DNA of 64,000 bases from Actinomycetota bacterium (GCA_009699875.1 WLNI01000001.1:806001-870000); one strand, 5' to 3'; shown: positions 31,015 through 40,034, numbered from the stretch's first letter. Translations and numbers: made by a program. The notes: a model not told the origin generated them from the sequence alone.

Positions 31015-31284
31015 ATGAGCAGCGCTCGAGTACCCGGAGGAGTCGTTCATACACTTCCGAAAGACTTGCGTGTCGCGCTTCTTTCCAATCCCATCGCAAT
31101 GACTGCCTGGAAGGACATCACACCGTTAGCCCGTAATGAATTCATTTGTTGGGTTGAAGATGCCAAGCAAGAAGCGACACGCATTCGACGGATTCGACGC
31201 ACGCAAGAGGAACTCGAAGAGGGGCAACGCCGGCCATGTTGTTGGCCAGGCTGCAAACATCGATCAACCAAATCCAGGAGTTAG
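31015..31284 (+). CDS. YdeI/OmpD-associated family small protein
   Basis: AWKDITPLARNEFICWVEDAKQEATRIRRIRRTQEELEEGQRRPCCWPGC. Confidence 0.75.
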   Translation: MSSARVPGGVVHTLPKDLRVALLSNPIAMTAWKDITPLARNEFICWVEDAKQEATRIRRIRRTQEELEEGQRRPCCWPGCKHRSTKSRS

Positions 31285-31402
31285 TGCGTATCCAGCACTG
31301 AGAGTGAGCTCTTAAGGGATGGCACCCTTCTCATCAGGACATTGAATCTGCACTCGCGTAGACTTTGAGAACTATCAGCGATCTCACTTTCGTGTATACG
31401 TC

Positions 31403-32167
31403 ATGGGGGGCAAAGTGGATTCAGAACACACACATCGTTCATTTTCACGAAGGAATCTTTTCCAGATCGGAGCAGTCACGGCAGGTGGGTTAGTTGCCGG
31501 GAGCGCCGTTGCTGCGTGCTCGTCGAGTGCTCAAGATGTAGCTGCTAGCTCAACGACGACAACGATGGCTGTCAATAACCCCCAAGACGCTCTCGCTCGC
31601 TTGATGGCGGGAAATGCACGCTTTGTTTCTGGGGAAGTATTGAGTCAGGGACAAGATGCCACGCGTCGAGCTGCCGTTTCCGATACACAGACACCGTACG
31701 CCGTGATACTGAGCTGTTCCGACTCTCGTGTCGCTCCAGAGATTGTGTTCGATGATGGAATCGGTGATCTCTTTATTGCACGCGTTGCGGGGAATACTGC
31801 GACAACGCCAATCGTCCAAGGAACGATCGAATACGCAATCTCCTCCTTGGGCTCGGTCTTGATCATGGTCTTAGGACACGAAAACTGCGGTGCGGTTAAA
31901 GCCGCGTTGGGCTCTGTTCATGGGGATCCACCACCGCCTGGACAGATTGGCGCATTTGTCGAACCCATCATTCCCGCTGCGCAATCCGTTCAGTCACTTC
32001 CGAGTGATCAGCAGTTGAACGCTGCTATTCAGCAAAACGCACGAAATCAGTGTGCTCTGCTGAAGAGTCTGCAGCCAATTATTGCCCCAGAGATCAGCTC
32101 TGGGAAAGTGAACGTGGTCGCCGCAGAATACGAACTTGTTTCAGGAAAAGTACTTCTGTTGAACTAA
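31403..32167 (+). CDS. beta-class carbonic anhydrase with twin-arginine/lipoprotein signal
   Basis: SRRNLFQIGAVTAGGLVAGSAVAACSSS; SCSDSRVAPEIVFDDGIGDLFIARVAGN; GHENCGAVKAAL. Confidence 0.9.
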   Translation: MGGKVDSEHTHRSFSRRNLFQIGAVTAGGLVAGSAVAACSSSAQDVAASSTTTTMAVNNPQDALARLMAGNARFVSGEVLSQGQDATRRAAVSDTQTPYAVILSCSDSRVAPEIVFDDGIGDLFIARVAGNTATTPIVQGTIEYAISSLGSVLIMVLGHENCGAVKAALGSVHGDPPPPGQIGAFVEPIIPAAQSVQSLPSDQQLNAAIQQNARNQCALLKSLQPIIAPEISSGKVNVVAAEYELVSGKVLLLN

Positions 32168-32449
32168 GTCATCTGTGCGAATTTCCTTCACGTAGGTGTC
32201 TTCAATTGGAGCTCAAAACGGAAACCATGAGCGCACCTCAGTTGATAGGTGCCTCACCTTTCACTCCAAACGTTTCTTGCCTCCATTGCCTGGCGCCCTA
32301 GAGATCTAACGCCGGGTAATCACTGCTCTGGGGCCCTTGAAGGAAGTACCCATAGAAATCTTCTATTCAGAGAAGAATCACACTCCCATCAGGCGTGTGA
32401 GGGTACTATTTCTGGCGAAGCATCCATAGGTAGACGAAAGGTGAATTTG

Positions 32450-32794
32450 ATGACTGTTGGAAAAGTTAGAAATCCATGGGCCGTGATTATTTTTTCAATC
32501 ATCACGCTCGGTATTTATTGGTTGTATTGGAACTACGCAACATTTAGTGAGATCAAGAAATTCAATGATTCAGGAATTGGTGGAGGACTTGGATTAGTTC
32601 TTGCCATCTTCCTTGGCTTCTTGAACTGGTTCTTGCTTCCATCCGGAATCAAGGCGATGTACGAAACACAAGGTGAAGAAGCGCCAGTGAGTGGAATTTG
32701 GGGACTTATTAACCTCATCCCATTGATCGGATTCATCATCTGGACAATCAAGGTCCAAGGTGCAATGAACAACATGTGGAAATCAAAAAGCTAA
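32450..32794 (+). CDS. DUF4234-type small membrane protein
   Basis: VRNPWAVIIFSIITLGIYWLYWNYATFSEIKKF; start at MTVGKV within the 32249..32794 ORF. Confidence 0.78.
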   Translation: MTVGKVRNPWAVIIFSIITLGIYWLYWNYATFSEIKKFNDSGIGGGLGLVLAIFLGFLNWFLLPSGIKAMYETQGEEAPVSGIWGLINLIPLIGFIIWTIKVQGAMNNMWKSKS

Positions 32795-32814
32795 GAACTC
32801 ATTCAATGAGTACG

Positions 32815-32849
32815 CAATGCCCTGGCTCCTTTGCGGGGCCAGGGCATTG
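32815..32849 (+). terminator. strong rho-independent-like hairpin
   Basis: CAATGCCCTGGCTCC-TTTGC-GGGGCCAGGGCATTG, 15-bp stem with one G-U pair, then TTCGTTCTT. Confidence 0.75.
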
Positions 32850-32976
32850 TTCGTTCTTGGGCTCATCGCAGCGAAGTGTTCGCTGAGTCAGCAAGTCCTT
32901 CGAGCACATAGCCACGAATGTGTTGCCAATCCCGGCTCGCCCATCAGTTTTTCATTGATTCAAGTACAATTGCTCT

Positions 32977-33663
32977 ATGACACAAGCCCCACTTGAATCG
33001 ACGCCAACTCCAATTTCCAATACCGTCGGCCAACTAACGCTAGTTGCGGTCACTCTCGGTGGACTCTCAATTCTTTTAGCGGCCTTTGTTGTTTGGGGGA
33101 TCATCGCGCTCCCACTCGGGATCGCCAGCACCGTTCTGGCTCTCATTGTTCGAAGTCGAATCGTGCGATCAGGCCAGGCCATGCCTCAGCTCGCCACCAT
33201 CGCGCTTGTCCTTGGACCAGTTGGAACTGCATTGGCTGCTGCAGCCATTCTTGCCGTTGCGCTTGGTCTTCCATTTCTTGGAGGTACTATTTCGAATTCT
33301 GCGGACACCGTTCAAAAGTATGTTCAGACCGATCTCAATACGGTGAACAATGACTTAACAAGGAGAATGGATCAGATCAATCATTCACAAGAGCTATTCC
33401 AAAAAGATGTGGCAACGATTAACTCCGATATTTCCCAACGATTTTCTCAACTCGACAAGACTCTGACCACTACGTCAAAATCTATTGAAACACTTCAAGC
33501 TGATACCAAGGAACTGCGGACAAGCGTCGGCGCTGACGTACGCTCGGTCAGAACCACCACGGATGAATTGACAAAAACTATGAAGGGTCTCGAAGACAAG
33601 GTGACTGCAATTCAAAAACAAGTGGACTATCTCTGTACCCATTCACCTTCGACCTGTCCTTGA
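32977..33663 (+). CDS. DUF4190-like membrane protein with C-terminal coiled coil
   Basis: Two hydrophobic segments followed by a long heptad-like Q/S/T-rich region ending in a Cys pair. Confidence 0.6.
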   Translation: MTQAPLESTPTPISNTVGQLTLVAVTLGGLSILLAAFVVWGIIALPLGIASTVLALIVRSRIVRSGQAMPQLATIALVLGPVGTALAAAAILAVALGLPFLGGTISNSADTVQKYVQTDLNTVNNDLTRRMDQINHSQELFQKDVATINSDISQRFSQLDKTLTTTSKSIETLQADTKELRTSVGADVRSVRTTTDELTKTMKGLEDKVTAIQKQVDYLCTHSPSTCP

Positions 33664-33767
33664 GCAGATGCCCGGATCACCTTGGCCTCTAGTTCAATGG
33701 CAATCTTTCTGAACTCGAGTGGAGAAATTAGGCTCAGAGGCCTACGCTAGAGACCAAGGAGGAAACG

Positions 33768-34550
33768 ATGCCCGAGATTCTGGAAACTCAAAAAGCAACC
33801 CTCGCCCAACCGCCGACCTTTGATTCTTTCGAGGACGAACGTCAATATCGGAAAGAGCGCCTCGCCGGAGCGTTGCGAATCTTTGGTCGCCTCGGATTTG
33901 GAGAAGGTGTCGCCGGCCACATCACTGCTCGGGATCCTGAGCGAACTGACCATTTTTGGGTCAACCCATTTGCGATGAGTTTCCGCCAAATCAGCGTCTC
34001 GGACCTTATTTTGGTCAACCACGCCGGTGAAGTCGTTGAAGGGAATGGAGTCGTCAATAGAGCCGCATTCGTCATCCATGCAGCAGTCCATCAAGCTCGA
34101 CCCGACGTCATTGCCGCTGCCCATGCACATTCTCTCTACGGAAAAGCACTGTCGTCACTGGGTCGAAAAATCGATCCGATTACTCAAGATGCTTGTGCGT
34201 TCTACGAAGACCACGTACTCGTCAGTGAGTACGGCGGCAAGATCGTCCTCGACGAAGAGGCTGGAAAAGCCTTGGCGACAGGTCTCGGTCCCCACAAGGC
34301 TGCCATTCACCAAAACCACGGACTCTTTACCGTTGGGCAAAGCGTGGAAGAGGCTGCCTGGTGGTTCATCACGATGGAGCGATCCGCGCAGGCCCAACTC
34401 ATTGCTGAAGCAGCGGGGACCCCACTCCACATCAATCATGAAGATGCGAGTTACACCCGGGATAATCTCGGCTTCCCCCTCGCGGGCTGGTTCTCTTTCC
34501 AGCCCCTATGGGATGAGATCGTTGCCAGTGATCCTGATCTCTTTGACTAG
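33768..34550 (+). CDS. class II aldolase/adducin family protein
   Basis: GEGVAGHITARDPE, AAHAHSLYGKALSSLG, IHQNHGLFTVGQSVEEA. Confidence 0.9.
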   Translation: MPEILETQKATLAQPPTFDSFEDERQYRKERLAGALRIFGRLGFGEGVAGHITARDPERTDHFWVNPFAMSFRQISVSDLILVNHAGEVVEGNGVVNRAAFVIHAAVHQARPDVIAAAHAHSLYGKALSSLGRKIDPITQDACAFYEDHVLVSEYGGKIVLDEEAGKALATGLGPHKAAIHQNHGLFTVGQSVEEAAWWFITMERSAQAQLIAEAAGTPLHINHEDASYTRDNLGFPLAGWFSFQPLWDEIVASDPDLFD

Positions 34551-34566
34551 GGACCTGCGACCCTCG

Positions 34567-35700
34567 TTACCTTGTGTTGAGAACGTCTTGATCTTCAGGT
34601 GATTGAAATCGGCGTTCAATGTTTCCGAATCGCCAGACTGCCATTGCGATCACCCACGTTGCGAGAAAGAGACCCACAATCACAAAGCCAGCTTTGTTGA
34701 TGTCGAAGGATCCAAGAAAGTGAAAGAGGGTCCCATGAAGGTTCAGTTGATCTCCTAAGAGACCACCGAGTTCGATTGTGCCGATCACCACGGCGACCCC
34801 TACAGAGAGTCCTGTAATGATCAAGTTGTAGTAGATCTTGCGAACTGGATTTGAAAATGCCCAGTGGTAGGCAAAGTTCATGAAACAGCCGTCCAAGGTA
34901 TCGAGCAGACTCATTCCTCCGGCAAAAAGGAGGGGAAGGCTGAGCATGGCCCAAAAAGGTAGGCCGCTTGCGACCGCACTTCCTGAAAGGACCAGCAGTC
35001 CAATCTCAGTGGCGGTGTCGAAACCCAATCCGAAGAGGATCCCAAGGGGGTACATCTTCCAGGGTTCATCCACTCGACGAGCGACGGGGAAGAAAAGCCG
35101 ATTCATGAGACCACGTTGTTCGAGTTGCCTCTCAATCTCTGCGTCACTGTGGGTGCCAGTTCGAATCGCACCAAAGGCGCGAACAATAGAAACCAGGATG
35201 ACAATATTGATAGCGGCAATGAGATAGAGAAAGATCCCAGAAATCGAAGTACCAATCAACCCCGTGACATGATGAAGACTCGAGTTTGGGTTCGAAACTC
35301 CTGATCCCAGACTTTTTAGTCCAAAGCCTAAGAGAACAGTGAGCGCAAAGACCACGCTCGAATGTCCTAACGAAAAGAAGAACCCAACACTCAGTGGACG
35401 CTTCCCCTCCGACATGAGTTTGCGAGTCGTGTTGTCAATGGCAGCGATGTGGTCCGCATCAAAGGCATGTCGCATTCCGAGCGTGAGGGCGAGGAGTGCG
35501 GTCCCCCATCCAAAGACTTCGCCCTTCTTGATCTCGTAGTGGTGCTGCGACGCCACCACGACGAGCATGGTTCCGCTCGCTAGGAGTCCAATAACAACGG
35601 CACCCATCAAAACGAGGCGAACACGCTCTGAGGAAGTCAGAGAACCCGTGCCTGGAGCTATTCGCTCACGACCAGCCTGGGGTGGGGCCAAAAGTGCCAT
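34567..35700 (-). CDS. NiCoT-family nickel/cobalt transporter
   Basis: GMRHAFDADHIAAIDNTTRKLM signature, SVGFFFSLGHSSVV, LGFDTATEIGLL. Confidence 0.93.
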   Translation of the reverse strand: MALLAPPQAGRERIAPGTGSLTSSERVRLVLMGAVVIGLLASGTMLVVVASQHHYEIKKGEVFGWGTALLALTLGMRHAFDADHIAAIDNTTRKLMSEGKRPLSVGFFFSLGHSSVVFALTVLLGFGLKSLGSGVSNPNSSLHHVTGLIGTSISGIFLYLIAAINIVILVSIVRAFGAIRTGTHSDAEIERQLEQRGLMNRLFFPVARRVDEPWKMYPLGILFGLGFDTATEIGLLVLSGSAVASGLPFWAMLSLPLLFAGGMSLLDTLDGCFMNFAYHWAFSNPVRKIYYNLIITGLSVGVAVVIGTIELGGLLGDQLNLHGTLFHFLGSFDINKAGFVIVGLFLATWVIAMAVWRFGNIERRFQSPEDQDVLNTR

Positions 35701-35702
35701 AG

Positions 35703-35719
35703 TTGCAACTTAGTTGCAA
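35703..35719. promoter_or_regulatory. Nur-box-like operator TTGCAA-CTTAG-TTGCAA
   Basis: Matches the published Streptomyces Nur consensus TTGCAA-N5-TTGCAA, 2 bp upstream of the NiCoT start codon. Confidence 0.65.
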
Positions 35720-35851
35720 GAACAACTCCTCAGCAACAGGATTCCCGGCACCAGCCCTCGAAGCGCTTCCACAGAAGAGCGGGCGGTTTTGCCGGTGTAG
35801 CATGAGGAGCCGTCCCGGAGCCCTCAAAAGCCTCGGTATGGAATGTAGCGA

Positions 35852-35926
35852 GGACCTGTGGTGCAGTCTGGAGTGCACGCCGCCCTGTCAAGGCGGAGGT
35901 CGCGAGTTCAAATCTCGTCAGGTCCG
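35852..35926 (+). tRNA. tRNA-Asp (GTC anticodon)
   Basis: GGACCTG/CAGGTCC acceptor, CCGCC-CTGTCAA-GGCGG anticodon arm. Confidence 0.93.
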
Positions 35927-35963
35927 CTCGAAGTATGCCGGTTCTACCGGTATGCCTCGGGGA

Positions 35964-36039
35964 GGTCGGGTAGCTCAGTTGGCAGAGCGCGCGCCTGAAA
36001 AGCGTGAGGTCACCGGATCGACGCCGGTCCCGACCACCA
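35964..36039 (+). tRNA. tRNA-Phe (GAA anticodon), CCA encoded
   Basis: GGTCGGG/CCCGACC acceptor, loop CTGAAAA, 3' ACCA. Confidence 0.93.
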
Positions 36040-36041
36040 GT

Positions 36042-36062
36042 AGGAAACCCTGAGGGTTTCCT
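36042..36062 (+). terminator. hairpin terminator after the tRNA-Asp/tRNA-Phe pair
   Basis: AGGAAACCC-TGA-GGGTTTCCT perfect 9-bp stem followed by GTCTTGTT. Confidence 0.65.
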
Positions 36063-36096
36063 GTCTTGTTAGAAGAGAGCTTGCACCCTCGAAGGG

Positions 36097-37248
36097 CTAG
36101 CAAGGAGTATTTTTTGTCAGACTTTTCAACTGGGCCAAGAGAAGTGCATCTTTCCCGCTATTCGCAGCAAGACCTTGCGCAGTTGCCGCAAATCGTCCGG
36201 TGTTCATGTGTGAAGGAGAAGATGTTTGGGGTGGTGGTCCACCTTGGGGCGGACCACCCTTGGCATTGTTCACCATATTTTGTAGCGCTTGGGTATACGC
36301 GCTTGAGACCACTCCATGAAAACATCTCAGTGACGAGTGTTCATTCTTCACATTCTCAAGAATGTAGTGATAAATCGCTTTCGAATATCCCGGCACGCTT
36401 GAGACAATGCCATTGCACTCATCTAAGGCCGAGACCGGAATAGTTGTGCCATTCATCGCAATATTGTCGTAGATACCGTAGCCATCAAAGGAATAGCCCA
36501 CAAGGACAGGTTTTTTCGACGCAGCGTTTGTTTTCTTTACTGCTGCAGTAGTTGTTCCTGCATTGGATACCACTGGGGTTACTGAAACTTTTTGGCCCGT
36601 TGCGAACGCAACTAGACAAGTTGGTAAGCCGTGATAGTGAAAATCAAATGGATTCGGATGGCTGTTACATGAATCTAAAAATGAAGCCGTCACGCCATTT
36701 GAAGTCACAAAAAAATTATCGCTCGTTGCTACCGTCTTGGCACCACCGGCCTCATAGGGGTTGTAGAGAACGGCACCACTGAGCATGACGCCTATCGGCC
36801 CCATCGGAGCTGACGTTGTCGTGCTTGACCACTTCGGAATCAGCGGCAGAGTGTAGGAGTACTGCTTTGCCTTGACTTCTGTGGAAGTTGCCCCGATGGA
36901 GGCGCCTGCCGCACTGACATTCAAGGGATCTTTCGGGATGGCGTAGTACGACGCCATAAATTTTGAAGCCGGTATTCCATCTGTCGAAAACGTCCACGAA
37001 CCATTTCCGATTTTTGCCGTGACGTTTGTTGCCCATTTTGTGGACTTCAGCGCCGCAGTTTCGTTCGGGCTCTTCCCAGCCGAGGAAGAAGTACTCGAAC
37101 CGAATGAAGATGGCGTCAGCATCATGATGGCGAAAGCAGAGAATGCCATCACCAAAATAACAATCACCATGGAACGTTTTAACGTGTTCGAATATTGACT
37201 CTGGACCGCACGATTTGACATCCGATATTCCCTTCGATTCTCACCCAT
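36097..37248 (-). CDS. YHYH-domain secreted protein
   Basis: N-terminal TM/signal; NPFDFHYHGLPTCLVAF and KAIYHYILENV. Confidence 0.78.
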   Translation of the reverse strand: MGENRREYRMSNRAVQSQYSNTLKRSMVIVILVMAFSAFAIMMLTPSSFGSSTSSSAGKSPNETAALKSTKWATNVTAKIGNGSWTFSTDGIPASKFMASYYAIPKDPLNVSAAGASIGATSTEVKAKQYSYTLPLIPKWSSTTTSAPMGPIGVMLSGAVLYNPYEAGGAKTVATSDNFFVTSNGVTASFLDSCNSHPNPFDFHYHGLPTCLVAFATGQKVSVTPVVSNAGTTTAAVKKTNAASKKPVLVGYSFDGYGIYDNIAMNGTTIPVSALDECNGIVSSVPGYSKAIYHYILENVKNEHSSLRCFHGVVSSAYTQALQNMVNNAKGGPPQGGPPPQTSSPSHMNTGRFAATAQGLAANSGKDALLLAQLKSLTKNTPC

Positions 37249-37351
37249 ACGAACGAGGAGCGAGTGGTGGTAACACTACTCTCGGCACACATGAAGAACG
37301 TAAGGAGGGACTAAAAAAATAAATTTCTTTGGCCAAGATCTGATCTCATTA

Positions 37352-38473
37352 TCAACCTTGCCTTCGGCCGAGCGAATCTGCGGCGATGATTCCCTTTTCA
37401 ATCATTGAGGCTGTCACAGCGAAGGGCTCATGATGTGCAGTCTCACCTTCCGCAACAGAACGAGTCGCAATGGCACTCAGCATTGAAGAGTCGAGGGAGA
37501 CTATTCCAACTTCCGCGAGGGTGACGGGGAGTCCAACGGAGCGACTAAACGCTAGAACTTCATCGATTTCTTCCTGGGGTCGTTCCTCGACGATCAACTG
37601 CACGAGCAAGCCAAATGCCACTTTCTCTCCGTGGAGATACTCATGCGTCCCTGGAGCCGTGGTCAGGCCATTATGAACAGAGTGTGCGATGGCCAAGCCG
37701 CCTGACTCAAATCCAAGCCCGGATAATAGTGTATTCGCTTCAACAATCCGATCCAACGAAGGGGTAACGGTCTGCGAGTTGACACTCTGGCACGCACTAA
37801 GACCATCGTTCAGCAGTATTTCGTAACAACGTTTTGCCAGTGCACCTGCAGCCTGGGTCGTTCCACCGTTGAGCTGATTCGGGGATCCAGCTTCAATCAC
37901 CGTGCGGGCCTCAAACCATGTCGCCAGTGCATCTCCCATCCCTGCAACCAAGAAACGTGTTGGCGCCTTCGCAACTAGGGCCGTATCTACGAGGACAAGG
38001 TCAGGGTTCTTTTTGTAGAATAGATACTGCTCAAACGCTCCTTCATCGGTGTAGACAACCGAGAGTGCACTACATGGTGCGTCAGATGATGCCAGGGAAG
38101 GACAGTTCACAACGGGTAGATCTAGTGTCGCGGCAATCGCTCGACCCGTATCAAGACATTTTCCTCCACCCGCTCCAACGATCGAGGTCGCGCCTATAGA
38201 TTTCGCTATGTCAACTCCAGCATCAATCGCATTTTGAGAACATTCGCCTCCAAACGTTTGGATTGTCAAAGGAATATTTTCAGTTTCAAAAGCTACTTGC
38301 CATGTTGCTTCTAACTGCTCCCGGACAATTGAACTCGCGAGAAGCAGAACTGGACCGATAAATCCAAGCCGCGACATCTCTGTCCCCAGGGTTCTCGTGG
38401 CATCCTCTCCTTGGACATAGCGAGAGGGAGATCCAAAAACAAGAAGATTGGGGGATCCGGCTTGTTGCTTCAT
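37352..38473 (-). CDS. glycerol dehydrogenase-like iron-containing alcohol dehydrogenase
   Basis: GATSIVGAGGGKCLDTGRAIA, GGLAIAHSVHNGLTTAPGTHEYLHGEKVAFG. Confidence 0.92.
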   Translation of the reverse strand: MKQQAGSPNLLVFGSPSRYVQGEDATRTLGTEMSRLGFIGPVLLLASSIVREQLEATWQVAFETENIPLTIQTFGGECSQNAIDAGVDIAKSIGATSIVGAGGGKCLDTGRAIAATLDLPVVNCPSLASSDAPCSALSVVYTDEGAFEQYLFYKKNPDLVLVDTALVAKAPTRFLVAGMGDALATWFEARTVIEAGSPNQLNGGTTQAAGALAKRCYEILLNDGLSACQSVNSQTVTPSLDRIVEANTLLSGLGFESGGLAIAHSVHNGLTTAPGTHEYLHGEKVAFGLLVQLIVEERPQEEIDEVLAFSRSVGLPVTLAEVGIVSLDSSMLSAIATRSVAEGETAHHEPFAVTASMIEKGIIAADSLGRRQG

Positions 38474-38509
38474 CTCAACATATTGCTTCAGATTGGAGAA
38501 CTGCTCGCA

Positions 38510-38680
38510 TTACGGGCATCCAAGGCCCGCCAGGGTGGCGCACTCTTGGCAAAGTTGTGCTGGCCCATCGGGCGCATCCCACGTTCGCGCCAGAGGGGAT
38601 CCACACCCTTGGCATGGCGCAGGACCCACAGTGCCATCCTCTTTGTTGCGCGCACCTTGGTTTTCAGACTCAACACTCAC
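38510..38680 (-). CDS. small zinc-ribbon protein (56 aa, GTG start; not in the ORF track)
   Basis: Own translation: (M)SVESENQGARNKEDGTVGPAPCQGCGSPLARTWDAPDGPAQLCQECATLAGLGCP; two CxxC motifs. Confidence 0.55.
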   Translation of the reverse strand: MSVESENQGARNKEDGTVGPAPCQGCGSPLARTWDAPDGPAQLCQECATLAGLGCP

Positions 38681-38738
38681 GTCTTCATCCTACTAATGGT
38701 CTCTTGTTGGCACGTGGCGAGCGCAGGCAAGAACGACA

Positions 38739-38765
38739 TCAGCCCCACACCAAGGGCGTGGGGCT
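38739..38765. terminator. hairpin downstream of the Asn-rich lipoprotein gene
   Basis: CAGCCCCAC-accaagggc-GTGGGGCTG, perfect 9-bp stem; no clear U tract. Confidence 0.4.
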
Positions 38766-38804
38766 GATGAAGTACTCCTTGAGCTGTGGAAACACAGCAA
38801 CCAA

Positions 38805-39398
38805 TTAGTTGTTGTTCTGATTGTTATTTTGGTTGTTATTGTTTTGGTCGTTGTTTTGGTTGTTGTTTTGGTTGTTGTTGTTGTCGTTGTTTCCGTCGTT
38901 ATTGTTATCGCCACAGTGCTGTGGTGTGGTCGTTGGGTTCACGCAAACATTTACGTACGTGGTCCCGCCGTTACTACCAGCTTCCACTGCTGCATGGTTC
39001 GTGCTTGAGGTCGCCGTGACACCTGCGCCACCGGCATTTCCCCAACCGCCACCGCCTGCGCTATTTACCGTCCAACCATTGCTCTTGAACGACGCAGTAC
39101 ATGCGGCAATAACCGCTTGATAGGTATCGCTCGTGGTGTAGTCAGTCTGTGTGGTTCCACCACTGAGGGTCTTTGAGCCAGTTTTTGTGGCCGACGTACT
39201 TGGACAGACAACTGCACCAAGTGACGCTCCTGAAGCAGGGGCAGTCGTTGCTGAAGAAGCTGCTGTCGTCGCTGTTCCACCTGAACTTGCCGCAGTCGTG
39301 TCACTCGAAGAGCTACTTCCACTGCTGCATGCTGCAAAAAGGAGTGCTGCGCTTGCCACTGACGCCACTCCGACCAATGATCGTCGTACTGAATTCAT
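38805..39398 (-). CDS. lipoprotein with Asn/Gln-repeat C-terminal tail
   Basis: Signal and lipobox ALLFAACSSG; tail NNNDGNNDNNNNQNNNQNNDQNNNNQNNNQNNN. Confidence 0.75.
   Translation of the reverse strand: MNSVRRSLVGVASVASAALLFAACSSGSSSSSDTTAASSGGTATTAASSATTAPASGASLGAVVCPSTSATKTGSKTLSGGTTQTDYTTSDTYQAVIAACTASFKSNGWTVNSAGGGGWGNAGGAGVTATSSTNHAAVEAGSNGGTTYVNVCVNPTTTPQHCGDNNNDGNNDNNNNQNNNQNNDQNNNNQNNNQNNN
38808..38915. repeat. 12-bp-unit tandem repeat (gttgttttggtt-like) encoding the Asn/Gln tail
   Basis: Repeated gttgttttggttgttgttttggttgttgttgtt pattern on the + strand. Confidence 0.8.
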
Positions 39399-39476
39399 TT
39401 GATTCCTCCGTTTTTTTAGATCTTCCGAATAGATACCACGATAGCAGTCACTGTGTGCAAAGTCTCCTCCACTGCG

Positions 39477-39941
39477 TTACTCCTGCAGTTCTTTCACGAG
39501 CCTATTAATGAGCCGCTGTTCATATCGAACCCACGCCTCATGTTGCCAAGGAGACAACAGGGGCTCACGGAGTCGATCGATGAGGATCGCTTTGTCGTGG
39601 AATCCATCGGCGAGGTGCTCGAAAGCTTGCACACGAATCGACCAAAGATCACACTGAACAAGTTCGCTCTTGAAGACTAAGTCATTGCCTGTCCGAGAGA
39701 TTCTCCATGCGTCTGGGCCAAGTGCCTTTCGAAGTTGCCATGTCATCGTGGCGATACTTCGTTGGAGCCGACTCGTCGGGGCCTCTGGCCAAAGTCGCTC
39801 TCCGAGTTCATCAATGTTGAGTTGGTTTGTTGGCGCGAGTGCAAGAGAAAAAAGGGCTTGGGCCGCATGGCGCGTCGGGAAGGAGACCGCCGTGCCGTCG
39901 ACTTGTGCTTCTGGGTTCCCAAGTGCCCGGAGCGTCAGCAT
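39477..39941 (-). CDS. stand-alone SARP/OmpR-type winged-helix regulator
   Basis: MLTLRALGNPEAQVDGTAVSFPTRHAAQALFSLALAPTNQLNIDELGERLWPEA...RLQRSIATMTWQLRKALG. Confidence 0.75.
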   Translation of the reverse strand: MLTLRALGNPEAQVDGTAVSFPTRHAAQALFSLALAPTNQLNIDELGERLWPEAPTSRLQRSIATMTWQLRKALGPDAWRISRTGNDLVFKSELVQCDLWSIRVQAFEHLADGFHDKAILIDRLREPLLSPWQHEAWVRYEQRLINRLVKELQE

Positions 39942-39997
39942 TTCCTCTCTCCTTCCTTGTCAGAATGTGGCCTCACCTGCCGGCCCTTTATGTCACG

Positions 39998-40034
39998 GAA
40001 GTATTTCAGGGGGCTGTAACGCCTGGAATACTTC
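39998..40034. promoter_or_regulatory. 37-bp inverted repeat in a divergent promoter region
   Basis: GAAGTATTTCAGG-gggctgtaacg-CCTGGAATACTTC, 13-bp arms with a single mismatch (G-U in RNA). Confidence 0.5.

Noticed and set aside
38488-38676. 62-aa minus-strand ATG ORF
   Set aside because: Overlaps the GTG-start zinc-ribbon ORF in another frame, which has a clear double-CxxC signature
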